Shown: positions 9,279 through 17,642 of the stretch, one piece after another
Numbering within the stretch: position 1 is the first letter of the stretch
How the letters are laid out: each line of letters begins with the position of its first letter
Source: Providencia rustigianii DSM 4541
GTDB taxonomy: Bacteria; Pseudomonadota; Gammaproteobacteria; Enterobacterales; Enterobacteriaceae
Length of the DNA stretch: 64,000 bases
Direction of reading: 5' to 3'
Assembly (NCBI RefSeq): GCF_000156395.1
Contig: NZ_GG703818.1
Span: 708,426 to 772,425, forward strand
Position numbers and translations under genes: made by a program
Notes under the pieces: generated by a model
Told to the model about the DNA's origin: nothing
Databases searched by the model: none
What the model saw: only the letters and a program-made list of their open reading frames with translations

Positions 9279-10273
9279 GGCACTATCACCATCGCAGATA
9301 AAGCTAGACCCGCAGCCGTTCCCACCAGCATGACTAACGATTTTCCATAAAAGCGGTCAGTAATAATAGCTTCATGTAATGCTGAAGGAATCGATGCCGC
9401 CACTTGATTACCTCTTGTGGCGTAAATATCCACCAATTGCGCTGGAGTGACACCCAGTCGTTTTCGCATATGCTCTAGGGATAAATGGCTCGCTTGGTGA
9501 GGTACCACCGTATCAATTTGTGACAAACTCACTCCCGCCTCGGATAAAATGCGCTGCATAAAATCTTCCACCATCGCAGACGCCATCTTAAACAGCGGTT
9601 TGCCTTTCATATGGAATAAAAAGTCACTTTCTTGCATGCCTGAACGTGGATTACATCGCGTACCACCGGCCCGAATTTCACACAGGTCTAAGCCCTCTGG
9701 ATACGTTTCCAGACGAAATGACAATATGCCACTATGACCATCGCCCCGTTCCACAATCGTACAAGCTGCACCATCACCAAAAATTAATGATGACTCTTCA
9801 TGCTCCCAATCAATTCCTCGGGAAGCAATATCCGCGGAAACAATGGCAATTCGCTGATATTGATTCGTCGCCAATAACCCAGCAGAGACTTGCAAAGCGG
9901 ATAAATAACTCACACAGCTAGCATTGATATCAAAGCAGGCAATTCCAGAAAGTAGTGATGAGCAAGATAAAATATGTGCCGCGCTACAAGGTAGTGCTTG
10001 AACAGGGATAGCCGAGGCGCAAATCAATGCATCAATCGAGGATGGGGCAATATTTTGGCGGATCAATGCATCTTGAATCGCTGCCGCGGCAAGTTCGGCT
10101 TGGCTATCGGTATTTGAAGCATGATAGCGCCAGCGAATACCTGAGCGTTTTTCAACATAGCCGTTGGATTTATTGAGTCGTTTATCAAGCTCTGTTGATA
10201 AAACTTGCTGTGAAGGTAATGCAACACCGGATGCCACTATTTTGAGAGGAACCAGCGAAGTCGAGTTGAGCAT
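9275..10273 (-). CDS. 3-oxoacyl-ACP synthase III-like ketosynthase
   Basis: A 332-residue FabH/OleA-type thiolase-fold ketosynthase. The catalytic triad is present: Cys120 in DINASCVSY, His259 in PHQASH and Asn289 in RGNQVAASIPS. It is the first gene of the operon. Housekeeping fabH lies in the fab cluster of enterobacteria, so this is an extra copy. Possible reactions are priming of a dedicated acyl chain, or head-to-head condensation of two acyl chains as OleA does; the sequence alone cannot choose. The protein starts after a weak spacer, and 160 bp separate it from the glycerate kinase gene upstream, where the operon promoter should be. Confidence 0.87.
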   Translation of the reverse strand: MLNSTSLVPLKIVASGVALPSQQVLSTELDKRLNKSNGYVEKRSGIRWRYHASNTDSQAELAAAAIQDALIRQNIAPSSIDALICASAIPVQALPCSAAHILSCSSLLSGIACFDINASCVSYLSALQVSAGLLATNQYQRIAIVSADIASRGIDWEHEESSLIFGDGAACTIVERGDGHSGILSFRLETYPEGLDLCEIRAGGTRCNPRSGMQESDFLFHMKGKPLFKMASAMVEDFMQRILSEAGVSLSQIDTVVPHQASHLSLEHMRKRLGVTPAQLVDIYATRGNQVAASIPSALHEAIITDRFYGKSLVMLVGTAAGLALSAMVIVP

Positions 10274-10433
10274 CTGTTTATTTACCTATTATTTTTTATT
10301 AATCCTACCATTTATCAAATTACGTAACGTCATGGTATAGGAAAAAGCGCATATAAAATAAATAGCGTCAAAACAGAGATAAAACTTACCTAAAAATCCT
10401 ACCCAACCTTTTTGAGATCACTTCACGCTATCC

Positions 10434-11588
10434 TCATCTAATTTCTGATGAAAGTGATTGACCAATTTTAATCACTCTAGCCACATTAGATGCAGCAACT
10501 TCTAAGTTGTGCTCCCCCTCGCCCAATACTTTTTCTAAGGTGTCTAAGCGAGGTAAAATACTAAATAACGCACTTATGCCTTGCGTATGCAAAGAACTTG
10601 CGCCGTCACCGAGTACACCACTCAATGCAATCACCGGAACTTGATGTTTAGCCGCTAATTTTGCTACGCCAATCGGGGCTTTGCCTCCGGCAGTTTGCCC
10701 GTCCATGCTCCCCTCACCAACGATCACTAAATCTGCATCCATCAGATGCTGCTCTAAATTCAGCGCTTCCATGACGAGATCAATACCCGATTTTAATTGC
10801 CCATTTAAAAATGCGGCAACCGCAACGGCAATACCACCAGCGGCACCGCCGCCTTGTAGGTGGCGGTAATCGTGTCCAGTCAACTGTAAAATAAGCTCTG
10901 CATAATGATTCAGCGCGTGATCTAACATTATCACCATTTCTGAAGTCGCCCCTTTCTGAGGGCCAAAAATAGCTGCGGAACCTTGTTGTCCCACCAATGG
11001 GTTAGTTACATCACAGGCGACATCAATAATGCAGTCTTGTAAGCGGGAGTCTAAACAGGAAATATCAATCTGGTCGATTTGGCTTAATATATTGCCTTCA
11101 ATACCAAGAAGCTTCTGATTTTCATCATAAAATTTGACGCCTAATGCTTGAAGTGCACCGACACCACCATCGATAGTTGCACTACCACCAATCCCTAAAA
11201 TAATGCGTTTTGCTCCTCGGGATAAAGCATCGAGGATTAATTGTCCCGTCCCATAGCTGTTAGTGAGCATTGGATTACGTTGTTCAGGTGCCACCAGCAT
11301 TAAACCGCTTGCTTGCGCCATTTCAATTACCGCCGTCTGTTTTTCTGGCAACAAGCCATAATATGCAGTAATCGGGGCCCCTAGAGGATCGCGAACGGTC
11401 AACGTAACTTTATCCCCTTGCAGAGCAGCAATCAGTGTGTCTAATGTCCCTTCCCCACCATCAGCAACAGGCAATGCCACATATTCTGCTGCCGGAAATA
11501 CGTGACGAAAACCACGAATAATCGACTGCGCAGCAACATTAGCACTTAGACTTTCTTTGAATGAATCTGGGGCGACGATAATTTTCAT
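10434..11588 (-). CDS. glycerate kinase (GarK/GlxK family)
   Basis: A 384-residue cytoplasmic kinase that phosphorylates D-glycerate to 2-phosphoglycerate. It begins with the family signature APDSFKESL and contains the GGSATIDGG and GEGSMDGQT motifs of this kinase type; length is normal. No glucarate, glyoxylate or tartronate semialdehyde genes are adjacent, so it stands alone here and I cannot tell GarK from GlxK. The start codon is followed by a full family match. It probably has its own promoter in the AT-rich spacer at 11589-12113. Confidence 0.93.
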   Translation of the reverse strand: MKIIVAPDSFKESLSANVAAQSIIRGFRHVFPAAEYVALPVADGGEGTLDTLIAALQGDKVTLTVRDPLGAPITAYYGLLPEKQTAVIEMAQASGLMLVAPEQRNPMLTNSYGTGQLILDALSRGAKRIILGIGGSATIDGGVGALQALGVKFYDENQKLLGIEGNILSQIDQIDISCLDSRLQDCIIDVACDVTNPLVGQQGSAAIFGPQKGATSEMVIMLDHALNHYAELILQLTGHDYRHLQGGGAAGGIAVAVAAFLNGQLKSGIDLVMEALNLEQHLMDADLVIVGEGSMDGQTAGGKAPIGVAKLAAKHQVPVIALSGVLGDGASSLHTQGISALFSILPRLDTLEKVLGEGEHNLEVAASNVARVIKIGQSLSSEIR

Positions 11589-12113
11589 CAGTTAGCTGTC
11601 CTTTATATCTCTAAGATGCACTCAAATATAAAATAACCTATTTAATCTAATCATCAAAAACACTAAAAAACGATTTATTTATTACTAATTAAATATGAAT
11701 ATTTCTTACGAAACACTTGTATTAATAATATATATATAAGTGTAACAATCCATTGCTTTATTCATATTCTATTATTATTTTTTGATTAAATTTACGATTA
11801 TATAGATACGAATTTAAAACCAAATTAAAATAAAAAAATCGGTTAATTTAATATTATATTTCTAAATAAGGTGAATTTACAAAATATATAACCCATTATT
11901 CAAAGTTACTATCCATGAATGGAGTGAGTACAATAGTTCTAGTCTATCGAAATGAGTCAATCAATCCGCGATAAAAATTGGTAATAATGGGGGCTTCCTT
12001 GTTAAATACACACCATGATTGTAACAATCAAAATTAGACAACTTCGACTCACTAAAGATAATATTTTTTAATTATTGATGCGATTATCTTAATAATCCTC
12101 GCATGGAGGTATC
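11589..12113. promoter_or_regulatory. AT-rich divergent spacer with inverted repeat
   Basis: This 525-bp region between the glycerate kinase and the MrpJ-like gene contains no ORF I would accept. It holds a 15-bp perfect inverted repeat, TGATTGT-A-ACAATCA, at 12016-12030. The decamer TGTAACAATC inside it recurs at 11741-11750. It should carry the promoters of both flanking genes; the repeat lies about 85 bp before the regulator start and may be its operator (inference). Confidence 0.45.
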
Positions 12114-12407
12114 ATGCTCACTGATCAACAATTCGATAGTATCGAAGTCTCGACGTATATCGGGACATTTCTAAAACGTCGTCGAAAGGGGGCTGGATTA
12201 ACGGGGGCTGAACTCGCCTCACGCTTAAGCATTAGCCAACAGCAGATTTCTCGCTATGAGCGCGGTGTTAATGCGATTACGATCCAAAGTCTTTTAGGAA
12301 TTCTGCATGCTTTAGAGTTAAAGAAGCATGATATTGATGATTTCCTACAAAATATTTTCCATTTTTACTATATCGATATTGATATGGAAAATAAATTATT
12401 GAATTAG
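12114..12407 (+). CDS. XRE-family regulator, MrpJ-like
   Basis: A 97-residue DNA-binding protein with one Cro/C1-type helix-turn-helix at about residues 17-70; the recognition segment reads SISQQQISRYERG. That SQQQ(I/L)SRYERG form is typical of MrpJ and its paralogues in Proteeae, which sit beside fimbrial operons and repress motility while affecting adhesion genes. No fimbrial gene is present here, so this would be an orphan copy. A strong ribosome binding site (GGAGG) precedes the ATG. The role is inferred from family only. Confidence 0.8.
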   Translation: MLTDQQFDSIEVSTYIGTFLKRRRKGAGLTGAELASRLSISQQQISRYERGVNAITIQSLLGILHALELKKHDIDDFLQNIFHFYYIDIDMENKLLN

Positions 12408-12619
12408 ACAATTTATTTTTAATAAAAACAAATAATTAGTCATGGAGAGGAACTTACCTCTCTATCTCTTTTGCCACTCTATTTTTGTCAATTTAATCCC
12501 TTCCCCCCATCCTTCCTCCTCAAATACCGTTGAACTTATAACAAAGTAAATCCCTATAAATCGGTTTTGATCATTGCTATGATGAGAAAAAATCTGCAAA
12601 TCTGGTGATGGAGATAATA

Positions 12620-13198
12620 ATGAGTATCCAGCGAGACACGATCCTGAGTCATGCACTAAACCAACTAGAAAAACAGGGTTTATCTGCATCCACCGAAAAC
12701 TTACTGACTGAAGTCGAATCCGATTTTACCACGCTCCGCCAATTCTGGCCTGACGATGAAGCACTGGTTTATGACGCTCTGCGTTATCATGGACAACAAA
12801 TTGAAATTTGGCAGCGTCAAACATTATTAAATGAACAACTCAGCCCACAACAGAAATTAATGGCTCGCTACCAACAATTATCAGAGAAAGTCCGTGAAGG
12901 ACGTTTCCCCGGCTGCTTATTTATTTCCGCCTGTAATTACTATCCGGATGCTGAGCATCCAATTCATCAGCTTAGCCGCCTGCAAAAAGCCAACTCATTT
13001 AACTTCACTAAGCAATTGTTAGATGAACTTGATATTGAAGATGCCGAATTGGTCGCCAATCAAATGGAGTTAGTCCTTGAAGGCTGTTTAAATCGTCTGT
13101 TGGTCAATCGAGATATTAATGATGTCGAAATTGCTCAGCAACTTTCTGAAGATATTTTAAGCATCGCATTGTGCCGTAAAAAAGGCGCTTTAAGCTAA
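12620..13198 (+). CDS. yjdC: TetR-like transcriptional regulator YjdC
   Basis: A 192-residue TetR-fold regulator closely similar to E. coli YjdC along its length, with shared blocks such as ALRYHGQQI, PGCLFISAC, HPIHQL and NQMELVLEGC. The ligand and targets are not known to me. I start it at the ATG at 12620, preceded by GGAGAT; an in-frame upstream ATG at 12605 lacks a better site. In E. coli it lies between dsbD and the tRNA-Phe gene pheU, and the tRNA is conserved here, while dsbD and cutA are absent. Confidence 0.9.
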   Translation: MSIQRDTILSHALNQLEKQGLSASTENLLTEVESDFTTLRQFWPDDEALVYDALRYHGQQIEIWQRQTLLNEQLSPQQKLMARYQQLSEKVREGRFPGCLFISACNYYPDAEHPIHQLSRLQKANSFNFTKQLLDELDIEDAELVANQMELVLEGCLNRLLVNRDINDVEIAQQLSEDILSIALCRKKGALS

Positions 13199-13284
13199 AA
13201 AAAACCATTCGCGCGTTAAACAGGCTGTTTTTGTCGAAAAAGAAAACACTCGATCACAAAAAGGTTTTTTTTATCAAAAATGCA

Positions 13285-13320
13285 TTGACGAGAACAGCCT
13301 AATACGGTTTAATGCGCCCC
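13285..13320 (+). promoter_or_regulatory. tRNA-Phe promoter with GC-rich discriminator
   Basis: A -35 box TTGACG (13285-13290), a 17-bp spacer and a -10 box TTTAAT (13308-13313) are followed by the discriminator GCGCCCC. GC-rich discriminators are typical of stringently controlled stable-RNA promoters. The transcript would begin a few bases before the tRNA. Confidence 0.8.
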
Positions 13321-13323
13321 GTT

Positions 13324-13399
13324 GCCCGGATAGCTCAGTCGGTAGAGCAGGGGATTGAAAATCCCCGTGTCCTTGGTTCGATTCCGAGTCCGGGCACCA
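13324..13399 (+). tRNA. pheU: tRNA-Phe (GAA)
   Basis: A 76-nt tRNA with acceptor arms GCCCGGA / TCCGGGC, D-arm GCTCAGTCGGTAGAGC, anticodon stem GGGGA/TCCCC with anticodon GAA at 13357-13359, T-arm containing GGTTCGATTCC and an encoded CCA end. No integrase or repeated 3' end follows, so it is not visibly used as an attachment site here. Confidence 0.98.
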
Positions 13400-13409
13400 C
13401 TATTTAAAG

Positions 13410-13432
13410 AACCCGCTTAATTGCGGGTTTTT
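13410..13432 (+). terminator. tRNA-Phe terminator
   Basis: Stem arms ACCCGC and GCGGGT around a TTAATT loop are followed by a T run. It ends the tRNA transcript. Confidence 0.9.
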
Positions 13433-13676
13433 GCTTATATAAACATTGATAATTCATCTCTCCCCCTCATCCTAGCTATCTAAACAATCCCGTATTTCTC
13501 TAATCATCCCATTGTCTCGAAAAATCCTAGCTGAAAACCTGCATAAAATATGGCTTTAACGTATAATCCAATCTCTTGGGCCTTTGCTCACTTCACACAG
13601 TGTCAACGTCATCATAAATACTATTTAGCCCCTTGTACTTTGATGGGATTTTGAAACTAAATTGATCGGGTGGGAT

Positions 13677-14429
13677 ATGCTGGATTTTCTAAAAAACTAT
13701 GACAACCTAACTGTCAGTGAAAAAAAAGTATTAAAATATCTTACTGATAATATCGCGGATATTCCCTATTTAAATATTAATGAATTAGTTGCTAAAACCT
13801 TTGTGTCTAAAACGGTGATAATTAATTTATCCCAAAAATTAGGATTTAGTGGATTTAAAGAACTTAAATTCCAGATTAATAACCATATATTATCTCAAAA
13901 TAAAGCAGAGAAAAAAAATCCTGCTTCTTATAAAAAACAGTTAGAAAATAATATCCATAAAACTTTTACACTGATTAATGAAGAGCAAATTCATGATTGT
14001 GCAAAAACCTTACGCCATTCACGCAATATCTTTATTGTTGCGCGAGGAACGAGTAAAGCTGTTGGCTACTACCTAGAGCACCTACTCTTCTCTCTTGGGT
14101 TACACTGCTTTTTTATCAATGATTACAATCTATCTGACTCTTTTACACGCCTAGTCAACAAGGATGACACCGTCATTTTCATCTCCCTTTCGGGGGGCAC
14201 TAAAAAGATCATTGAAACTGCAAAAATCGTGCAACTCAAAGATGCCAATATTATTAGCATGACCGCATTCCATACCAATGAACTCACCGCCTACTCCACC
14301 AATAGCTTATTTTGTTTTGCTGATAGTTATGATACTAAGCGCGATGATTCAAAATCGAGAACGGGATTCTTTATCCTTGTCGACCTATTGATTAATGAAC
14401 TGGAAAATATGTTGTTAAGTTCGAATTAA
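13677..14429 (+). CDS. RpiR/MurR-family transcriptional regulator
   Basis: A 250-residue sugar-responsive regulator. The N-terminal helix-turn-helix domain (about 1-75) contains the family pattern VSKTVIINLSQKLGFSGFKELK, here given in part, and residues about 105-230 form a SIS sugar-phosphate binding domain (IFIVARGTSKAVG, VIFISLSGGTKKI). I use the ATG at 13677, because the product then begins like other family members; an in-frame TTG lies 15 bp upstream. It precedes a PTS permease and a lyase on the same strand and very probably controls them, with the phosphorylated substrate as effector. The 216-bp spacer to the PTS gene holds a palindrome that could be its operator. Confidence 0.88.
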   Translation: MLDFLKNYDNLTVSEKKVLKYLTDNIADIPYLNINELVAKTFVSKTVIINLSQKLGFSGFKELKFQINNHILSQNKAEKKNPASYKKQLENNIHKTFTLINEEQIHDCAKTLRHSRNIFIVARGTSKAVGYYLEHLLFSLGLHCFFINDYNLSDSFTRLVNKDDTVIFISLSGGTKKIIETAKIVQLKDANIISMTAFHTNELTAYSTNSLFCFADSYDTKRDDSKSRTGFFILVDLLINELENMLLSSN

Positions 14430-14526
14430 AACTACCTTTTTATTTTTTATTAAAATTAAATTCTATTTAACGATATTACTTTATTAATATCTACCTATTC
14501 TTTTTCTCGTTATTTACCCAACCAAA

Positions 14527-14552
14527 ATGACCTAGGTCATAAATAATGACCT
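14527..14552. promoter_or_regulatory. palindromic operator candidate before PTS gene
   Basis: A 14-bp perfect palindrome, ATGACCTAGGTCAT (14527-14540), is followed six bases later by a third half-site ATGACCT (14546-14552). It lies about 95-120 bp before the PTS start, within the regulator/PTS spacer. RpiR binding is inference. Confidence 0.55.
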
Positions 14553-14645
14553 GAGATAATATTTAAAACCGCAATATCATTTCTTTTAAAAAACCCAGTG
14601 CTAGTATTTCCCTAATTTCAATATTCTTCGTCATAAGGAAAAAAT

Positions 14646-16202
14646 ATGGCTAAAAGAAAGTTTGGTGAGTCAATCCAACGCTTTGGTAGGACCCTACTCC
14701 TCCCCATTGGCGTGTTGGCTCCAATAGGTATGATACTGGGGATCAGTGGTGCATTAGTTCAAACCTATATGATTGCGCGATTCCCATTCCTCGGCAATGA
14801 AACTGTTAACGCATTATTAATCAGTATCCGCTCTATTGCTGGCGTCATCTTCGATAATATTCCATTGCTATTCGCAATGGGTGTCGCTTATGGGATGAGC
14901 CAACGCGATAAAGGAATTGCCGTCTTTGCCTCCGTTGTCGGCTATCTCGCCTTGATTATCACTATGAACATCTGGCTGGTGCTCACAGGTAAACTCGCTG
15001 ACCCAGCTATCATGGGACAAGTTGGGCAAATCAAGGTTCTCGGGATACAAACCCTGAATATCAGTGCTGCGGGGGGGATTATCACGGGCTTAATCGCCGC
15101 ATGGGCAACGGATAAATACTATAATCTTGAACTCCCAACAGCCTTTGCTTTCTTCTCTGGTAAAAAATCCGTCTCCATCATCATGATCGGGTTGATGATC
15201 ATGGTGGGCGCAACCTTACCGTTTATCTGGGAAGTACTCGTTCAAGGCTTAATGAAACTCTCGGCTGTGTTCCTCAGCCCTGTAGGACCATTCTTTACTG
15301 CGGGTGGCGAACGCCTGTTTATTCCATTTGGCTTACACCACGTTTGGAACGTGCTATTTAGATTTACAGAAGCCGGTGGTACTTATGTTATTGATGGGCA
15401 AACATTTGTTGGCGTTGTTCCTGCACTGACTGAAGTCCTATTTAAGCAAGGTCCTGACAGTGAATACTGGGCGATGATGCCAAGCCTGACGCGCTTTATG
15501 GCACAACAGCAAATGCTGGTGACGCTGTTCCTGTTCCCTGCCATTGCGTTAGCCATTTATAAAACGTCTAAGAAAGAGAACCGCGCTGAAGTCAAATCGA
15601 TGCTGGTAACCATGGTATTGACCGCCATGCTCGGTAACGTGACGGAACCTCTCGAATTTACCTTCGTATTTATCGCACCGCTGCTGTATTTAATTTACGC
15701 CATCATAGTGGGAATTGGGGCGGTGCTGCTCTCCTTCGCCGGTGTCGCTATTGGTTATATTCGAGGCACAGTATTTGACTTCACTATTTTCGGATTACTG
15801 TACGAACATACCAACTGGATATTCTTAGTGATTATTGGTGGCTGTTTAGCCGTCGTAACGTACTTTATTTTCTACTGGGCGATAGTGAAATTTGATATCA
15901 AAACACCAGGTCGTGAAGAATCTAGTAACTTGAAAAATACTTTAATTAAAGAAAAACGTTATGGGGAAATTGCTGAAATTCTGATTCAAGCCCTAGGTGG
16001 CAAACAAAATATTCGTAACGTTGATAACTGTATTACCCGTATGCGTATTGATGTTGGTGAAGTTAACCAGATCGATAAAGAGTTAATGTTGGAATCAGGA
16101 TGTACCGCATTCTTCTTTCCATCGGCAAACCACGTCCACGTCGTTTATGGACCGAAAGTTGAATTTGTTCGCAACGCTGTTGATGAAGCAATGAAGAAAT
16201 AA
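14646..16202 (+). CDS. PTS EIICB permease, glucose/alpha-glucoside family
   Basis: A 518-residue phosphotransferase permease. Residues about 10-425 form the membrane EIIC domain with the family motifs FGLHHVWN and TEPLEF. Residues about 435-515 form the EIIB domain, with the phosphorylated cysteine C462 in VDNCITRMRID. The glucose superfamily includes glucose, N-acetylglucosamine, maltose and alpha-glucoside permeases; MalX/GlvC-like proteins are the nearest by eye. There is no EIIA domain, so Crr or another EIIA must act in trans. The lyase gene follows after only 9 bp. The pairing with an aspartase-superfamily lyase instead of a glycosidase suggests an unusual substrate, perhaps a sugar conjugated to an amino acid or dicarboxylate (inference). 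Confidence 0.88.
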   Translation: MAKRKFGESIQRFGRTLLLPIGVLAPIGMILGISGALVQTYMIARFPFLGNETVNALLISIRSIAGVIFDNIPLLFAMGVAYGMSQRDKGIAVFASVVGYLALIITMNIWLVLTGKLADPAIMGQVGQIKVLGIQTLNISAAGGIITGLIAAWATDKYYNLELPTAFAFFSGKKSVSIIMIGLMIMVGATLPFIWEVLVQGLMKLSAVFLSPVGPFFTAGGERLFIPFGLHHVWNVLFRFTEAGGTYVIDGQTFVGVVPALTEVLFKQGPDSEYWAMMPSLTRFMAQQQMLVTLFLFPAIALAIYKTSKKENRAEVKSMLVTMVLTAMLGNVTEPLEFTFVFIAPLLYLIYAIIVGIGAVLLSFAGVAIGYIRGTVFDFTIFGLLYEHTNWIFLVIIGGCLAVVTYFIFYWAIVKFDIKTPGREESSNLKNTLIKEKRYGEIAEILIQALGGKQNIRNVDNCITRMRIDVGEVNQIDKELMLESGCTAFFFPSANHVHVVYGPKVEFVRNAVDEAMKK

Positions 16203-16211
16203 AAAGGATAT

Positions 16212-17585
16212 ATGATGAGAGCCTTATATGATTCTAAAAGTAAAACTATCGATGACCGTGGCATAAAAGCGCTGCTATCGAATGAAGCCAAATACAATAC
16301 TTGGTTGATGTTTGAATCCATGTTAGCTCAAGCACAAGCTGAACTGGGGTTCATTCCCCAGTCTGCTGCCGATGAAATCAAAGAAAAGGCAGTGATTGAG
16401 AATATTGATTTCGAAGAAATGAACCGGATTTATCAAAAAATCGGCCATGGATTCGTGCCTTTCTTAAAAGTGTTAGTGAACGCCTGTTCTGAGGAAAGTG
16501 GAAAATATATCCATTATGGGATTACCACTCAGAATATTCAGCAAAGTTCACAGCTGTACATGATGAAGACGGTGCATAATAAATTTATGCTGCTGTTAGG
16601 TGAGATCATCGAAAACTTATCAGGGCTGGCAGAAAAAACCAAACACATGGTCATGGCGGGTAGAACTCACGGACGCCATGCAATTCCAATTACTTATGGG
16701 TATAAAGTGTCTGTGTGGATCAGCGATTTTATTGATTGCTACCAACGCATGCGTGAATGTGAGAAACGCGTATTTACCATCATGATGGGGGGCGCTGTTG
16801 GAGCCTTTAACTCAATGCCGGGCATTGGTTTAGAAGTGCAAAAACGGGTAGCTGAGTTAACCGGTATGCATGCAATGGAGGTTCCATCCAGAAATCTAAG
16901 TACCCATAAATTAGAGTACATGGCGAACTTAGCCCTGATGGCGAATATCTGCCATAAAATTGGTGAAGAAGTTTATAGCACAACACTTGAAGAAATTGCT
17001 GAAGTCTCTGAAGGGTTTACCAAAGGCACGGTTGGCAGCAGCACTATGCCACACAAAATTAACCCTAAATTAGCCAAAGGGATCATTGCGAACTCCCAAA
17101 AATTATACTCTTTACCGAGTGTTGGGATGTACTCAGCAGTTAGACCGTATGAAGGTGATAGCAGCTCATACATGCTCTTTGATGGGCTAATTGAAGAGGC
17201 TTTAGAGCTGACAACTGAAATCCTCTTACGAACCGAGGAACTATCAAGAACCCTCGTTCCTCACGAAGATAGAATGTTGCATAACGTACTCAGAAATAAA
17301 GGGCTCGATAATACTGAATACGTAATGATGAAAATGGCGGAAAAACTCGGCAAAGATAAAGCCCACTCACTACTCTATGAAGAGGCAATTAAGACTGCCG
17401 CTGACGGTGAGGACTTCTATACCAATTTAATCAAAAACGAAACAATTACCGCAGCTTTTAGTAATGATGAAATCAAAGCAATGCTCGACCCTCGTTCTTA
17501 TATTGGCTTGTCTGTTGAGATTGCAGAAAAAGAAGCGAAGCGTGGTTTAGCAACGGTGAAAGAAATTAACCAACTGTATAAATAA
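16212..17585 (+). CDS. fumarase/aspartase-superfamily lyase, adenylosuccinate-lyase-like
   Basis: A 457-residue lyase. All three conserved regions of the superfamily are present: IHYGITTQNIQQ (C1), GRTHGRHAIP (C2) and GSSTMPHKINP at 275-285 (C3, which carries the catalytic serine). The PHKINP form points to the adenylosuccinate lyase / carboxymuconate cycloisomerase branch. It is not the housekeeping PurB, which lies beside hflD in enterobacteria and has a different sequence. Enzymes of this family release fumarate from a C-N or C-O linked succinyl group. With the PTS permease 9 bp upstream, it may split the imported, phosphorylated conjugate into fumarate and a sugar phosphate derivative (inference). 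Either of two adjacent ATGs may be the start. Confidence 0.85.
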   Translation: MMRALYDSKSKTIDDRGIKALLSNEAKYNTWLMFESMLAQAQAELGFIPQSAADEIKEKAVIENIDFEEMNRIYQKIGHGFVPFLKVLVNACSEESGKYIHYGITTQNIQQSSQLYMMKTVHNKFMLLLGEIIENLSGLAEKTKHMVMAGRTHGRHAIPITYGYKVSVWISDFIDCYQRMRECEKRVFTIMMGGAVGAFNSMPGIGLEVQKRVAELTGMHAMEVPSRNLSTHKLEYMANLALMANICHKIGEEVYSTTLEEIAEVSEGFTKGTVGSSTMPHKINPKLAKGIIANSQKLYSLPSVGMYSAVRPYEGDSSSYMLFDGLIEEALELTTEILLRTEELSRTLVPHEDRMLHNVLRNKGLDNTEYVMMKMAEKLGKDKAHSLLYEEAIKTAADGEDFYTNLIKNETITAAFSNDEIKAMLDPRSYIGLSVEIAEKEAKRGLATVKEINQLYK

Positions 17586-17605
17586 ATGCGAGTCTACTAA
17601 TAAAT

Positions 17606-17642
17606 AGAGTACCCTATTTAAAATTATGGGGTACTCTTTTTT
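17606..17642 (+). terminator. terminator of PTS-lyase operon
   Basis: Arms AGAGTACCC and GGGTACTCT form a nine-bp stem followed by a T run. It closes the operon directly after the lyase. Confidence 0.88.

Noticed and set aside
3369..10273. Reading the operon as a standard OleABCD olefin or aryl polyene cluster
   Set aside because: There is no OleB-type alpha/beta hydrolase, no ACP, no dehydratase and no acyltransferase, and the adenylating enzyme is of the PaaK/F390 branch.
13324..13433. tRNA-Phe as attachment site of a genomic island
   Set aside because: No integrase gene and no repeat of the tRNA 3' end were seen downstream; the following genes look like an ordinary catabolic operon.
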